A stretch of 64,000 bases of DNA from NCBI RefSeq assembly GCF_019711195.1, contig NZ_CP081299.1, positions 6,420,501-6,484,500 on the forward strand. Reading direction: 5' to 3'. Source of the DNA: Dyadobacter sp. NIV53. Lineage in GTDB: Bacteria; Bacteroidota; Bacteroidia; Cytophagales; Spirosomataceae. The notes beneath the pieces are model-generated. The model was not told where the DNA came from and made no database searches. It saw nothing but the letters and a program-made list of their open reading frames with translations. Positions 10,119 through 20,244 of the stretch are shown here, piece by piece; position 1 is the stretch's first letter; each line of letters opens with the position of its first letter. The position numbers and the translations under genes are program-made.

Positions 10119-11171
10119 TTAGTCAATTTTGGTATGAAATGAATAAATGGTTGTTGAAGTAAATTCTTCGCCAGGTAAAAGCAAAGTTGAAGGGAAGCCA
10201 GGCTGATTGGGAGAATCTGCGAAATGCTGTGTTTCGAGGCAAATCCCGGCATATTTTGGATAAGATTTGCCAAATTTTTCACTCGTTTTTCCATCAAAAT
10301 AATTAGCACAATACACATGAATTCCAGGTTCCGTTGTGAAGGTTTCCATGGTAATTCCGCTTGTTGGAGAAAAGAGCCGGGCTGCTAATTGCAGTTCTTG
10401 GGAATTTCGGATTTTTAATACATAACTGTGATTGAGTCCAAAATCCAGTTTCATCTGAACATGGACGTCAGTAAGCGCGTCACCCAATTTTTCTGGCTTT
10501 ACAAACGAAAATGGCGTTTGTAAAACGAAATCATAGTTGCCATTTGGTACAGACTGCTCGTTATTAGGAAGATACAAATCACTGTTTATCTGAAGAAAGT
10601 GATCTTCTATTGTTCTTTCTGAACCAGCTGAAAGATTAAAATAACTGTGTTGCGTGAAATTAATATATGTTGTTTTGTCGGTAATCCCCCGATATTCAAT
10701 TTTAAGTTCATTCTTATCCGTTAAAGTATATAATACCTGAACGCTCAGGTTACCCGGAAAGCCTTCTTCACCATCCGGACTGGTGTATGCTATTTTCAGC
10801 GAATCAGAATTATGGCTTACTAATTCCCAAAGTTTTTTATTAAATCCATGAAAACCTCCATGCAGACAGTTCTGCCCATTGTTCACCGATAGTTGAAATT
10901 CCTTTCCATTCAGTTCAAAGCGTCCATTCGTTATACGATTGGAATAACGCCCGACCAGTGCACCCATGTAAGTTTGATCGGCCACATATTCTTCAAGCGA
11001 TTCAAAGCCAAGTACCACATTAGTCATTAAACCAGTTTTATCAGGAACATGTAAGGATTTTATAATTCCTCCGTAATTCAATATTTCTGCCGTGTAGCCT
11101 TTGCTGTTTTTCAACACAAAAAGCGATACCTCTTTTCCATCAGGCAAGGTTCCAAACGTATATTCTGACAT
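10119..11171 (-). CDS. galM: Aldose 1-epimerase (mutarotase)
   Basis: Interconverts alpha and beta anomers of aldohexoses such as galactose or glucose so that kinases can use them. The 350-residue length is typical. The conserved residues are present: substrate-binding LGFESLEEY and GRYSNRI, catalytic histidines in NCLHGGFHGF (His104/His108) and in FTQHSYFNL (His175), a WxL motif after GFNKK, and the catalytic base Glu313 in GICLETQHFADSPN. No signal peptide, so cytoplasmic. It is transcribed divergently from the AraC regulator at 11329 with 157 bp between them, which suggests control by that protein and a place in the same sugar pathway as the GH2 enzyme and MFS transporter. Confidence 0.95.
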   Translation of the reverse strand: MSEYTFGTLPDGKEVSLFVLKNSKGYTAEILNYGGIIKSLHVPDKTGLMTNVVLGFESLEEYVADQTYMGALVGRYSNRITNGRFELNGKEFQLSVNNGQNCLHGGFHGFNKKLWELVSHNSDSLKIAYTSPDGEEGFPGNLSVQVLYTLTDKNELKIEYRGITDKTTYINFTQHSYFNLSAGSERTIEDHFLQINSDLYLPNNEQSVPNGNYDFVLQTPFSFVKPEKLGDALTDVHVQMKLDFGLNHSYVLKIRNSQELQLAARLFSPTSGITMETFTTEPGIHVYCANYFDGKTSEKFGKSYPKYAGICLETQHFADSPNQPGFPSTLLLPGEEFTSTTIYSFHTKID

Positions 11172-11225
11172 AGTTTATTATGAATTGATCCAGCTGATGG
11201 CCCTGTTTTCTCACTTAATCGGGAA

Positions 11226-11262
11226 TGCAAATATATTATAATTAAGTTGTGAAATATTTGCA
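11226..11262. promoter_or_regulatory. Inverted repeat in galM/araC divergent promoter region
   Basis: TGCAAATAT (11226-11234) is repeated as its exact complement ATATTTGCA (11254-11262) with a 19-nt AT-rich spacer. The left half also contains TATATTTG on the minus strand (11228-11235), which fits the Bacteroidota -7 box TAnnTTTG for galM. It may be an operator for the adjacent AraC-type regulator; that is inference. Confidence 0.4.
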
Positions 11263-11304
11263 CTAAAATTTTATAATGATAGACAATCTTATGAATTATT
11301 TGTT

Positions 11305-11312
11305 TAGGTTTG
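11305..11312 (+). promoter_or_regulatory. Candidate -7 box of the araC-type regulator gene
   Basis: TAGGTTTG matches the Bacteroidota sigma-A -7 consensus TAnnTTTG exactly and lies 16 bases before the ATG at 11329. I see no convincing -33 TTG partner at the usual spacing, so the call is tentative. Confidence 0.4.
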
Positions 11313-11328
11313 TTTAAAATTCATCGTT

Positions 11329-12258
11329 ATGAGTGATACCGTTATTTCCAGAAAAAGAGACGGCTTTGCCGGCCAGCAAGCCATAGTACTTCCAAAAAGT
11401 GTGGTGGATATTTGTTCAGAAACGCCACCGATCAACACCATGTATGTCACGGACATGGGATTTTATCCAAAGGCGCAATTCCATTACAGGCAGCGCCTTG
11501 ATGGTGTGCCCGAAAATATTCTTATTTACTGTGTAGATGGAAAAGGTTGGGCCCAGATGCCGGATAAGGGTATTGTTCCTATTAAAACAGGCGAATTTCT
11601 CATTATTCCAACCGGGACACCACACAGATATGGCGCTGACGAAGTCCATCCATGGAGTATTTTCTGGATGCACCTTAAAGGCGAACAGGCAACAAACATC
11701 GCTAAGCTAATGATGGATTCGGGCAAGAGCCACATAAATGCTGTGCCTTATGACGAAGAACGTGTACGGCTTTTTGATGACATGTATTACACATTGGAAA
11801 AGGGATATGGGCTGGACAATCTTATTTATGTTAATATGACGCTCTGGCGATTTCTGGTGTCTTTCATTCAAAGTGATAAATTTACTTTGACAAGAAAAAC
11901 GATTGATAAGGACGCGATCAGTAAAACGATTGATTACATGCAGGAAAGTATTCATTTGTCTTTAAAACTGGATGACTTTGCGGCTTACGTTAATATTTCC
12001 CCTTCACATTATTCGGCTCTTTTTAAAAAGAAAACGGGTTATGCGCCAATCGAATATTTTAACCATTTGAAAATACAGAAAGCATGTCAGTATCTGCAAT
12101 TTACAGATCTTCGTATTGGTGAAATTGCACAAAAGATCGGCATCAGCGACCAGTATTATTTTTCAAGGCTGTTCAGGAATATCATGGAAAGCCCTCCCAT
12201 TGAATACAGAAAGAAAAGGTTGTTTGTGGAAGATAGCACGATAATAAACCAGGCATAA
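11329..12258 (+). CDS. AraC-family transcriptional regulator with cupin sensor domain
   Basis: A 309-residue regulator. Residues about 45-150 form an AraC-type cupin ligand-binding domain (ILIYCVDGKGWAQM, KTGEFLIIPTGTPHRYGAD). Residues about 205-300 form the double helix-turn-helix of the AraC/XylS family: LDDFAAYVNISPSHYSALFK, then GYAPIEYFNHLKIQKACQYL, IGEIAQKIGISDQYYFSRLF and PPIEYRKKR. It should bind DNA as a dimer in response to a sugar. It lies between galM (divergent) and the GH2 gene (convergent), so it most likely controls this sugar locus. The end of the gene lies inside the left arm of a strong terminator hairpin. Confidence 0.95.
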   Translation: MSDTVISRKRDGFAGQQAIVLPKSVVDICSETPPINTMYVTDMGFYPKAQFHYRQRLDGVPENILIYCVDGKGWAQMPDKGIVPIKTGEFLIIPTGTPHRYGADEVHPWSIFWMHLKGEQATNIAKLMMDSGKSHINAVPYDEERVRLFDDMYYTLEKGYGLDNLIYVNMTLWRFLVSFIQSDKFTLTRKTIDKDAISKTIDYMQESIHLSLKLDDFAAYVNISPSHYSALFKKKTGYAPIEYFNHLKIQKACQYLQFTDLRIGEIAQKIGISDQYYFSRLFRNIMESPPIEYRKKRLFVEDSTIINQA

Positions 12259-12293
12259 CCGGTCAAATGGCAGAGGCCGGTTATGCCTGGTTT
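12246..12293. terminator. Perfect 17-bp stem between convergent araC and GH2 genes
   Basis: AAACCAGGCATAACCGG (12246-12262) is followed after 14 bases by its exact complement CCGGTTATGCCTGGTTT (12277-12293). The left arm encodes the last codons and stop of the regulator. Short T runs flank it on both strands, so it probably terminates both convergent genes. Confidence 0.7.
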
Positions 12294-12319
12294 CAGGTGT
12301 AATCTGTAAGTACAAAAGC

Positions 12320-15151
12320 CTATTTAAGAAAGAGCTTTTCAAGTGCAGATTCAGTAATTTCCGTAGTCGGATTAAATTTTTTGCTGTTCAAATAATTAAG
12401 CAGGCTGTAACGCAGCTGGCGTGCAGAATGCCTTTCTCCAAGATCCGATTCCAGGTCTGCGCTGCAAATCAGTAATTTTCCTTTACCCACCTTCGCCTCA
12501 AATATCAGCCCCAACTTTCTGTTTTCGAACCAGGTATCAATTGGTTGAATCAGTGGATTAACAGACGGGCTCAGGTCGGTAAGTATCATTGCCTGGGATT
12601 TGCTCACTATTTCCTGCCATTGGTAATTGCTGTGGAATTCCGTTGGAAATTCAGTGAATAAAGGATGCTTCGGATCCACCAGTAATCCCAGCGTATGCGG
12701 CCCTTGCCCTTTTGTCCAGGATGTGTTCCAGAATATACTTGAAAAGCCTATTTTAACATCACCGCCCTGATCTTTTCTCACCTTACCGAATGCCTCAAAA
12801 TACACCGTCGCTCCATTTTTGAGCTGGGTTAACACTTCTTCGGTGAGTTCTTTAACCACCAATGTCTTACCAATATTTTCATTTACTTTATCAGGATAAA
12901 CCCACACGTTCCAGCTATTGTAAATGGTTGAGCCTTTCAGCTGTACTTTTAAGGTAAGTTGTTGAGCACGTTTGAAACCTTTCAATGAAAGATTAATAGA
13001 CCCAATGGATTGCGCGTTCTCTATTAGTATCTGCTCTTTTTGGATCTGGCCACTTTGATACCTTTTTCCGGTTTCATCAATAATGCTCCAAAGCAAGGTC
13101 TGGTTCGCTAAAGGACTGGCTCCAAAATGGGCGATTTCCAGATCTGCCCTGAGCGTGTCAGACGATTTATACAACAATTTGTTCATTCTGGCCAAAAGCA
13201 CAGTTTCATTGCAAAAAGTCCTGTATTCTTCGGGAGTAATGTATCCTTTCGACTGCCAGAATACATCCAAAACGCCGACCAGTGCGGAACCCTGTCCCGG
13301 AAAATCGTGTAAGCCCAGCAGCTGAAATCCGGCAAAACCGGGAGTACGAAGTGCAGCCTCGATATCAGCCTTATAGCAAAGTGCCTGCAACTTTCCGGAA
13401 GACATCAGAAACGGTTTTGCCAGATCGGCCATTCCGTTTTTTCGCAGGCTTTCCTGAAATATCTCAAAATTCGCAGCCTTCGTTACGCCTGAGTATTTTG
13501 GAATTTCCTCGAAATTGGGAAAAGCGCACCATTGTCCGATTTCGTGGCTGACGTAGGGGCGGGGATGTGATTTAATGATTTCCCGCCAGTCATATGCAGT
13601 GCTCGGCGCTTGTTTGTTTATGATACTCGTAAGCTCTTCACCCCATCTTTGGATCCGGGCGTCGGAATGAATATCAAAATCATTTTCCGGAATAGACGGC
13701 CAGCCTGCCGCGCTTGTATACAGTCTGCGGTTGTCATATTGTTTGAAAAAATTCACATATTTTCCCAGGAATTCTGTTTGATCTCCTCCGGCAGGCTCGT
13801 TGCCATACGACATAAAACAAAATGAAGGATGATTGCCATATTCAGCAATAAGCCGGAGCGATTCATCATAAATGAAGCGGTCAATAATACCATCTGTTCC
13901 TACCGCACTTCCCTGGTTTGCCCAAAGCGGCGCTTCCACATATAAATACAATCCAAGCCTGTCTGCCACTCTGAACGCTGCATCCGGCGGGCACCAGGAA
14001 TGAAACCTAAGATGGTTAAGTCCATAGTTTTTTGCCGTTTTCATAATGGTTTCCCACTCCGGTTCTGAGGTTGGAGGAAAGCCAGTCAACGGAAATGCTG
14101 CACAATCGACATCTCCTCTCAAAAAAATGGGCCTGCCGTTCATGGTAATACGTGTGCCTTTTTTACCTACTTCTCTTAAACCAAATGTGTGTTTCTGATC
14201 AGAAACGACGACTCCTTCCTTACTTTTTAGCTGAACTGACATCGTGTAAAGATTCGGTGAAAATTCATCCCAGAGTTTTGGATTATCGATTTTATAACTT
14301 GTAATTAAAGTAGTCGTATCATTTTTCAGGTGTACAGGAATTTCAACAGTTTTGTCATTATCACCGACTTTTAACGTTAATGTTCCGTCAAATTCGTGGT
14401 TCCTGTCCTGTTTTATTTTAATAATGGCGTTCGCTGTACCAGTCGTTATGTCGGAAGATATTCGAACGTCTTCTATATAAGTTCTTGCAAATAATTCAAG
14501 CGATAAATCTCCGACTATGCCATTCCAGTTGGTTTGTGTGTGATCCGAAATGCTATGGGAATTCGGGCCGATATTCAGTTTTATCCGGTTGTCAACTCTC
14601 ACCACAATGGCATTACTGCCTGCTTTTAAATATGGCGTTACATCAAACCTGTGCGGCGCGACCAGGCTGTTTCTTGATCCACAGAAAATACCGTTTACAT
14701 AAACTGACGTTTCCCAATGGCATCTTTCAAGATTTAGCGTTACGCGTTGTTTTGACCAGTTTTCCGGAATATCAATTTTCCTTTTGTACCATGCCGGCCC
14801 GACATAATAATGTGCCGGAGTAAGCCAAAACGGGACTTTTACATGGCCTTCCCTGTAAGGTTTATATTTTTCAGATGTGAAATATGTACTGTCAAACAGA
14901 TCACCAACCCATGGCGTATCGACACGGACGGTATCACCAATACCGTTTGATGTAAGGGATCCTGGCAGTTTGATTTTATCCGGATAAGTCTCGTACCAGT
15001 AATGTTTCCGCACACCAGTATCTGTTGGATCGAGGAGTACTGACCATTCTCCGTGCAGAGAAATTTTGGTTTGAGCAGTTACATGAAAATGTATTGTCGG
15101 AACCAGAAAAAGCAGTCCGGTCAACAGTAGAAATGTACTTATTCGTCGCAT
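12320..15151 (-). CDS. Glycoside hydrolase family 2 protein, secreted
   Basis: A 943-residue GH2 enzyme with a signal peptide ending VTAQ (residue 27), so periplasmic or surface located. Domain order: jelly-roll sugar-binding domain (about 40-225; AWYKRKIDIPENW, CHWETSVYVNG), Ig-like domain (about 230-335; GLREVG), TIM barrel from about 340 (NGRPIFLRGDVDCAAFP, NYGLNHLRFHSWCPPDAAF). The acid/base is Glu452 in FCFMSYGNEPAGG and the likely nucleophile is Glu537 in YVSHEIGQW. The extra C-terminal part (about 690-943) looks like added beta domains. Exact linkage (beta-galactoside, glucuronide or other) cannot be read from sequence. Neighbouring galM, AraC and sugar porter support a role in hexoside or pentoside breakdown. 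Confidence 0.9.
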   Translation of the reverse strand: MRRISTFLLLTGLLFLVPTIHFHVTAQTKISLHGEWSVLLDPTDTGVRKHYWYETYPDKIKLPGSLTSNGIGDTVRVDTPWVGDLFDSTYFTSEKYKPYREGHVKVPFWLTPAHYYVGPAWYKRKIDIPENWSKQRVTLNLERCHWETSVYVNGIFCGSRNSLVAPHRFDVTPYLKAGSNAIVVRVDNRIKLNIGPNSHSISDHTQTNWNGIVGDLSLELFARTYIEDVRISSDITTGTANAIIKIKQDRNHEFDGTLTLKVGDNDKTVEIPVHLKNDTTTLITSYKIDNPKLWDEFSPNLYTMSVQLKSKEGVVVSDQKHTFGLREVGKKGTRITMNGRPIFLRGDVDCAAFPLTGFPPTSEPEWETIMKTAKNYGLNHLRFHSWCPPDAAFRVADRLGLYLYVEAPLWANQGSAVGTDGIIDRFIYDESLRLIAEYGNHPSFCFMSYGNEPAGGDQTEFLGKYVNFFKQYDNRRLYTSAAGWPSIPENDFDIHSDARIQRWGEELTSIINKQAPSTAYDWREIIKSHPRPYVSHEIGQWCAFPNFEEIPKYSGVTKAANFEIFQESLRKNGMADLAKPFLMSSGKLQALCYKADIEAALRTPGFAGFQLLGLHDFPGQGSALVGVLDVFWQSKGYITPEEYRTFCNETVLLARMNKLLYKSSDTLRADLEIAHFGASPLANQTLLWSIIDETGKRYQSGQIQKEQILIENAQSIGSINLSLKGFKRAQQLTLKVQLKGSTIYNSWNVWVYPDKVNENIGKTLVVKELTEEVLTQLKNGATVYFEAFGKVRKDQGGDVKIGFSSIFWNTSWTKGQGPHTLGLLVDPKHPLFTEFPTEFHSNYQWQEIVSKSQAMILTDLSPSVNPLIQPIDTWFENRKLGLIFEAKVGKGKLLICSADLESDLGERHSARQLRYSLLNYLNSKKFNPTTEITESALEKLFLK

Positions 15152-15517
15152 AAAAATGAATTATTTTAAAAGCGCAAGTACCTACATTTTTTATTTTCCC
15201 TCAATGGATAGCAATTGGAATTTCATGGATTATCTGATTATTGTTCAATGATTGAAACCCATAGGAATCGTCCTTTTCTTTTCAATATCCTTTAATGATG
15301 ACCCCGGAAGGTTTACCAAATAGGTGATTTCTGAACATTAGCTACAAACGAACTGTGTAGATTGAGCGGGAAATTAGCAAAAGACAAATTAACCGGAGTA
15401 TAGTTCATCATTTCGATAAATTAGTCCATTCTGTTATTCAAATCAAAAGGACAATTTTGCATATTGAAACAGGCCCGTTTAAAATGAAAAAGTGCTTTAC
15501 AAAAACAATTAAGAGCA
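15152..15517. other. Intergenic region between divergent GH2 and MFS genes
   Basis: About 366 AT-rich bases that must hold the promoters of the leftward GH2 gene and the rightward transporter gene. No convincing consensus box, operator-like palindrome or short gene was found. Confidence 0.5.
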
Positions 15518-16876
15518 ATGCAAACTGAACTCGTACAAAATACTATCCGATACAACAGCGGCTATATTGTGGGTATATCTTTGATTTCCGCACTGGGAGG
15601 ATATCTTTTCGGATTCGACTTTGCGGTAATCTCCGGGGCGCTGCCATTTTTAAGAACTGAATTTCAGCTTGATGTCTGGTGGGAAGGTTTTCTTACCGGA
15701 TCGCTTGCTTTGGGTTGTATGGTGGGCTGCATGTTCGCCGGAAAACTGGCCGATCTGTACGGACGTAAACCGGGGCTGGTCGTAGCAGCAGCTATATTTG
15801 CCATTTCTTCGGTAGGTATGGCTCTTTCGGGTAATCTGACCGTGTTTGTATTGATGAGGTTTGCGGCCGGCATTGGCGTAGGCATGGCTTCCATGCTGAG
15901 CCCCATGTACATTGCGGAAATCTCTCCCGCAGAAATGCGTGGAAGGAATGTGTCTATCAATCAGTTAACTATTGTATCCGGTATTTTGATCACGAATATG
16001 GTCAATTATTTTCTTGCTGATACCGGTCCCGATGCGTGGCGCTGGATGTTTGGCCTTGGCGCTGTGCCCGCCGCTCTGTTTCTAATGGGCGTAATCTGGC
16101 TTCCTGAAAGCCCGCGCTGGTTAATTAAAGACGGTCAGGTAGAAAAGGCGCATCAGGTATTGTCAAAAATTGGTAATGAACATTTTGTGCGTGAAACACA
16201 GGAGGCAATTGGTAAAACGTTATTGTCGGCACCGAAAGCCTCTTTTTCCGATGTTTTTCAAAAAGCGGTAAGACCGGCATTGCTGGTTGGGATTACACTC
16301 GCGGTATTTCAGCAGCTTTGCGGGATCAATGTCGTTTTTAATTATACATCTACCATTTTTGAATCTATCGGCGCAGACCTTGACAGGCAACTGATGGAAA
16401 CTGTTGCCATCGGGGCAGTCAACCTGATCTTTACTTTGGTCGCCATGTGGCAGGTCGACAAGCTGGGCAGGCGGCCTCTGATGTTAATCGGATCACTGGG
16501 TCTTTCGATCACTTATATTGCACTGGCATATGTTTTGCAAAACGGCGCTCCTGCCATTGTGGTATCGATCCTTGTTCTGTCGGCAATTGCGTTATACGCC
16601 ACTTCCCTTGCTCCCGTGACCTGGGTTTTGATCACCGAAATATTCCCCAACAATATAAGGGGAATGGGTATTTCGATTGCGACGGTATCGCTGTGGGGTG
16701 CCTACTTCATACTGGTTTTTACGTTTCCTGTTTTGGCCAAAACCTTGGGAACATTCGGGCCATTTTACCTGTACGCGGTTATTTGCTTTCTGGGTTTTGT
16801 ATTTGTCAAAGCAAAGGTAGCCGAGACGAAAGGGCAGACATTAGAAAATCTGGAAGAAAGTTATATCAAACATTAA
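15518..16876 (+). CDS. Sugar-porter family MFS transporter (XylE/GalP-like)
   Basis: A 452-residue inner-membrane proton/sugar symporter with twelve predicted helices. Signature motifs of the sugar-porter subfamily are present: GGYLFGFDFAVISGAL in helix 1, GKLADLYGRKPGL after helix 2, PESPRWLIKDG before the central loop, QQLCGINVVFNYTSTIFE in helix 7, DKLGRRPLMLIG after helix 8, TEIFPNNIRGMG, and VAETKGQTLENLE at the end. It would bring in the monosaccharide released by the GH2 enzyme. The DUF5107 gene starts 16 bp downstream, so both are probably co-transcribed. Confidence 0.95.
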   Translation: MQTELVQNTIRYNSGYIVGISLISALGGYLFGFDFAVISGALPFLRTEFQLDVWWEGFLTGSLALGCMVGCMFAGKLADLYGRKPGLVVAAAIFAISSVGMALSGNLTVFVLMRFAAGIGVGMASMLSPMYIAEISPAEMRGRNVSINQLTIVSGILITNMVNYFLADTGPDAWRWMFGLGAVPAALFLMGVIWLPESPRWLIKDGQVEKAHQVLSKIGNEHFVRETQEAIGKTLLSAPKASFSDVFQKAVRPALLVGITLAVFQQLCGINVVFNYTSTIFESIGADLDRQLMETVAIGAVNLIFTLVAMWQVDKLGRRPLMLIGSLGLSITYIALAYVLQNGAPAIVVSILVLSAIALYATSLAPVTWVLITEIFPNNIRGMGISIATVSLWGAYFILVFTFPVLAKTLGTFGPFYLYAVICFLGFVFVKAKVAETKGQTLENLEESYIKH

Positions 16877-16892
16877 TCAAATTAATACGGTA

Positions 16893-19800
16893 ATGGATAA
16901 CGTCGAGATTTGGGAAGAAAAAGTCATCATACCTACTTATGAAGTCGGTGAGCCTGAAAAGAATCCCATGTTTTTTGAAAAAAGAGTATATCAGGGAAGC
17001 AGTGGGGTGGTTTACCCAAATCCGGTGATTGAGAAAATATTTGATACAAAAGTTGAAAAGGAGTATACCGGGCTTTTTCTTGAAAACCGGTACTTGAAAA
17101 TTATGATTTTGCCCGAACTTGGTGGCCGGGTGCAGATGGCATATGATAAACTTAAACAAAGACACTTCGTTTACTACAACCAGGTGATAAAACCGGCCCT
17201 GGTGGGTTTAACAGGTCCCTGGATCTCAGGAGGCATTGAATTCAACTGGCCGCAGCATCATCGGCCTTCTACATTCGAACCTGTCGATTACCGCATAGAG
17301 GAAAACGCGGACGGCAGCAAAACTGTTTGGGTCAACGAAATTGAGAAGATGTTCCGGACAAAAGGAATGGCGGGTTTTACGCTCTATCCCAATCATGCCT
17401 ATCTGGAAATTAAAGCCCAGCTTTACAATCGCAGTACGCTTCCACAAACATTTTTATGGTGGGCAAATCCGGCTGTGAAGGTTAATGATGATTACCAGTC
17501 TGTTTTTCCTTCCGACGTAAATGCTGTTTTCGATCATGGAAAGCGGGACGTATCTACGTTTCCAATTGCGACCGGTACTTATTATAAAGTCGATTATTCG
17601 CCAGGTACTGATATTTCGCGGTACAGGAATATTCCGGTACCGACTTCGTACATGGCCATTAATTCCGATTATGATTTTGTGGGAGGTTATGAGCATGATA
17701 CAAAGGCCGGATTGCTGCACATCGCCAACCATCATGTATCACCAGGCAAAAAGCAGTGGACGTGGGGACATGGCGATTTCGGGCAGGCTTGGGACAGAAA
17801 CCTAACGGACGAAGACGGGCCTTATATTGAATTAATGACGGGTATGTTCACCGATAACCAGCCGGATTTTACATGGCTGATGCCCAATGAAGAAAAGTCA
17901 TTTACTCAGTATTTTCTTCCTTATCATGAATTGGGTGTAGTAAAAAACGCGACCAGGGATATCCTGATAAATCTGGAAAGAGAAGATCTGGAAGTTAAAA
18001 TACAGGTACTTGTCACATCTGAACAGGAAAATCTCCGTGTTGTACTTGTCCAGGGAGTTGAGATACTTTTTGAAATTCAAACCGATATTAAGCCAGAAAA
18101 GATATTTGAACACAAACTTGTACTGCCTGATCACATCAATCCTGCCAAAATTGCACTGACTGTTTACGACCGTTTTGGAAAAGAGAAAATCCGCTTTGAT
18201 CCATCAGCAAACCGGAAAAATGAGATTCCTATACCGGCTGCTGCTCCGGCTGCGCCAAAAGACGTTGAAAGTAACGAACAACTCTTTCTGATCGGCCATC
18301 ATCTGGAACAATACCGGCATGCTACTTATAGTCCGGTTCCCTATTATGAGGAAGCGCTTCGACGTGATCCTTCCGATATCCGTAACAACAATGCATTGGG
18401 TGCCTGGTATTTAAGAAGAGGACAGTTTGCCAGAAGTGAAGGTTATTTTCAAAAAGCGATTAAAAGTGTAACGAGCCGTAACCCAAACCCTTATGATGGG
18501 GAAGCCTACTACAATCTTGGTATTTGCTGTTTATTTCTGGGTGAAACCGACAAAGCATATAAGGCATTTTATAAAGCAGCATGGTCGTCGGCGTGGCAGG
18601 ATGCAGCCTATCTTTCGCTGGCACAAATTGATATTAAAAGAGGAGATTACGATCTTGCTTTGGAGCACATTAGCTTTTCTCTCGACCGCAATGCCCGCAG
18701 CAGCAAAGCTTATGTCATGAAAGCTGCTTTACTCAGAAAACTGGGGCGTAACCAGGAGGCTTTGGTTGTTTGCCGGGAGGCCATAAAACGTGACGGGTTT
18801 AATCTGGGAGCCCGATATGAGCTTATTATAACTGAACATATAAATACCTCCGGCGCACCCGATCTAACCTTAATCCAGTCGCTGGGAAGGAACAACGACA
18901 ATAATTATATTGAATATGCACTGGATTATGCATGGGCTGGCTTGTATGAAGAAGCGCTGGATTTTTTGTCCCTTTCAGAAAAATCAGGTTCGGGCAATCC
19001 AATGGTTTATTATCATCTGGCTTACATTTATCGCAGTCTCGGCCAGGAGGATCTGGCTCAAAACTATCTGATAAAAGCCGCAGCCCAAAAGCCGGACTAC
19101 TGTTTCCCGAATAAACTTGAAGACATCCTTGCCCTGGAATCTGCAATTCAGCATAATCCGTCTGATGGTTATGCACCATATTATTTGGGAAATTTGTTTT
19201 ACGACAAAAGGCAGTACAACGAGGCAATTAATTTATGGGAACAATCGGCGAAGATCAATAATGCCTTTCCTACTACATTCAGGAACCTGGGAATTGCCGT
19301 TTTCAATAAGCTTAATAATCACAAATTAGCTACTGAATATTTTGAAAAGGCATTTTCCTTGAATCAGAATGATGGACGTATATTAATGGAAGTGAATCAG
19401 TTGTATTTACGCTTAAATAAACCGCCGCAGGAACGATTAACCTTTTTATTGGAACATGCAGAAACGGCAGCCGGAAGAGATGATCTGTATCTTGAAATTG
19501 CCGCTTTGTACAATTTGACAGGAGAACCAGCAAAGGCTTTACAACTCATCGAAAAGCGGCAGTTTCATCCCTGGGAAGGAGGAGAGGGAAAGGTTTCCAG
19601 CCAATACGTATTTGCAATGATAAGTCTGGCGCTGGAAAATTTGGCAAATGAAAATTACAGGGAAGCCATTGCACAATTAGAACGTTCACGTACACTGCCG
19701 CATAATCTTGGCGAAGGTAAACTGCCGGATACGCCTGAAAACGATGTTCATTACTGGCTGGGATGCGGTTATGAAGGACTGAATGAAACAGATACCGCGA

Positions 19801-20216
19801 ACGATTACTTCCGGAAAGCCACAAAAGGAAACAGTGAGCCGTCTGCGGCGATTTTTTATAATGACCAGCAGCCCGATAAAATATTTTACCAGGGTTTGGC
19901 ATGGAAAAAACTGGGAGAAACAGAAAAGGCGAACCAGATTTTCGGCAAACTTATTGCTTATGGAGAAATGCACCAAAACGATCAGGTAACGCTTGATTAT
20001 TTCGCCGTGTCCCTTCCGGATCTGTTGATATTTGATTCCGATCTGAATGTGCTTAATCAGATACATTGCCTGTATATTTCGGCTTTGGGATATTTAGGAT
20101 TGGAAAATTATCAGACAGCTGTGGATTTATTCAAAAAGGTGCTCACAAAAGACGCCGCCCATTCAGGTGCTGCTGTTCATTTGGAAATGATTAAAAAGGC
20201 TCTGCCAATCGGATAA
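16893..20216 (+). CDS. DUF5107 domain protein with C-terminal TPR array
   Basis: An 1107-residue protein without signal peptide. Residues 1 to about 330 are a DUF5107 domain (RYLKIMILPELGGRVQMAYD, GLTGPWISGGIEFNWPQHHR, MTGMFTDNQPDFTWLMPNEE), related in fold to galactose-mutarotase-like carbohydrate domains. From about residue 465 to the end are many tetratricopeptide repeats (NNALGAWYLRRGQFARSEGY, AYYNLGICCLFLGETDKAYK, APYYLGNLFYDKRQYNEAIN). DUF5107-TPR proteins recur beside sugar transporters and glycosidases in Bacteroidota; the activity is unknown, but the mutarotase-like domain and context suggest carbohydrate binding or processing. It follows the transporter by 16 bp and is followed by a hairpin terminator. 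Confidence 0.9.
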   Translation: MDNVEIWEEKVIIPTYEVGEPEKNPMFFEKRVYQGSSGVVYPNPVIEKIFDTKVEKEYTGLFLENRYLKIMILPELGGRVQMAYDKLKQRHFVYYNQVIKPALVGLTGPWISGGIEFNWPQHHRPSTFEPVDYRIEENADGSKTVWVNEIEKMFRTKGMAGFTLYPNHAYLEIKAQLYNRSTLPQTFLWWANPAVKVNDDYQSVFPSDVNAVFDHGKRDVSTFPIATGTYYKVDYSPGTDISRYRNIPVPTSYMAINSDYDFVGGYEHDTKAGLLHIANHHVSPGKKQWTWGHGDFGQAWDRNLTDEDGPYIELMTGMFTDNQPDFTWLMPNEEKSFTQYFLPYHELGVVKNATRDILINLEREDLEVKIQVLVTSEQENLRVVLVQGVEILFEIQTDIKPEKIFEHKLVLPDHINPAKIALTVYDRFGKEKIRFDPSANRKNEIPIPAAAPAAPKDVESNEQLFLIGHHLEQYRHATYSPVPYYEEALRRDPSDIRNNNALGAWYLRRGQFARSEGYFQKAIKSVTSRNPNPYDGEAYYNLGICCLFLGETDKAYKAFYKAAWSSAWQDAAYLSLAQIDIKRGDYDLALEHISFSLDRNARSSKAYVMKAALLRKLGRNQEALVVCREAIKRDGFNLGARYELIITEHINTSGAPDLTLIQSLGRNNDNNYIEYALDYAWAGLYEEALDFLSLSEKSGSGNPMVYYHLAYIYRSLGQEDLAQNYLIKAAAQKPDYCFPNKLEDILALESAIQHNPSDGYAPYYLGNLFYDKRQYNEAINLWEQSAKINNAFPTTFRNLGIAVFNKLNNHKLATEYFEKAFSLNQNDGRILMEVNQLYLRLNKPPQERLTFLLEHAETAAGRDDLYLEIAALYNLTGEPAKALQLIEKRQFHPWEGGEGKVSSQYVFAMISLALENLANENYREAIAQLERSRTLPHNLGEGKLPDTPENDVHYWLGCGYEGLNETDTANDYFRKATKGNSEPSAAIFYNDQQPDKIFYQGLAWKKLGETEKANQIFGKLIAYGEMHQNDQVTLDYFAVSLPDLLIFDSDLNVLNQIHCLYISALGYLGLENYQTAVDLFKKVLTKDAAHSGAAVHLEMIKKALPIG

Positions 20217-20244
20217 TAATTTCTTTTATTTCTACAATCTTATC

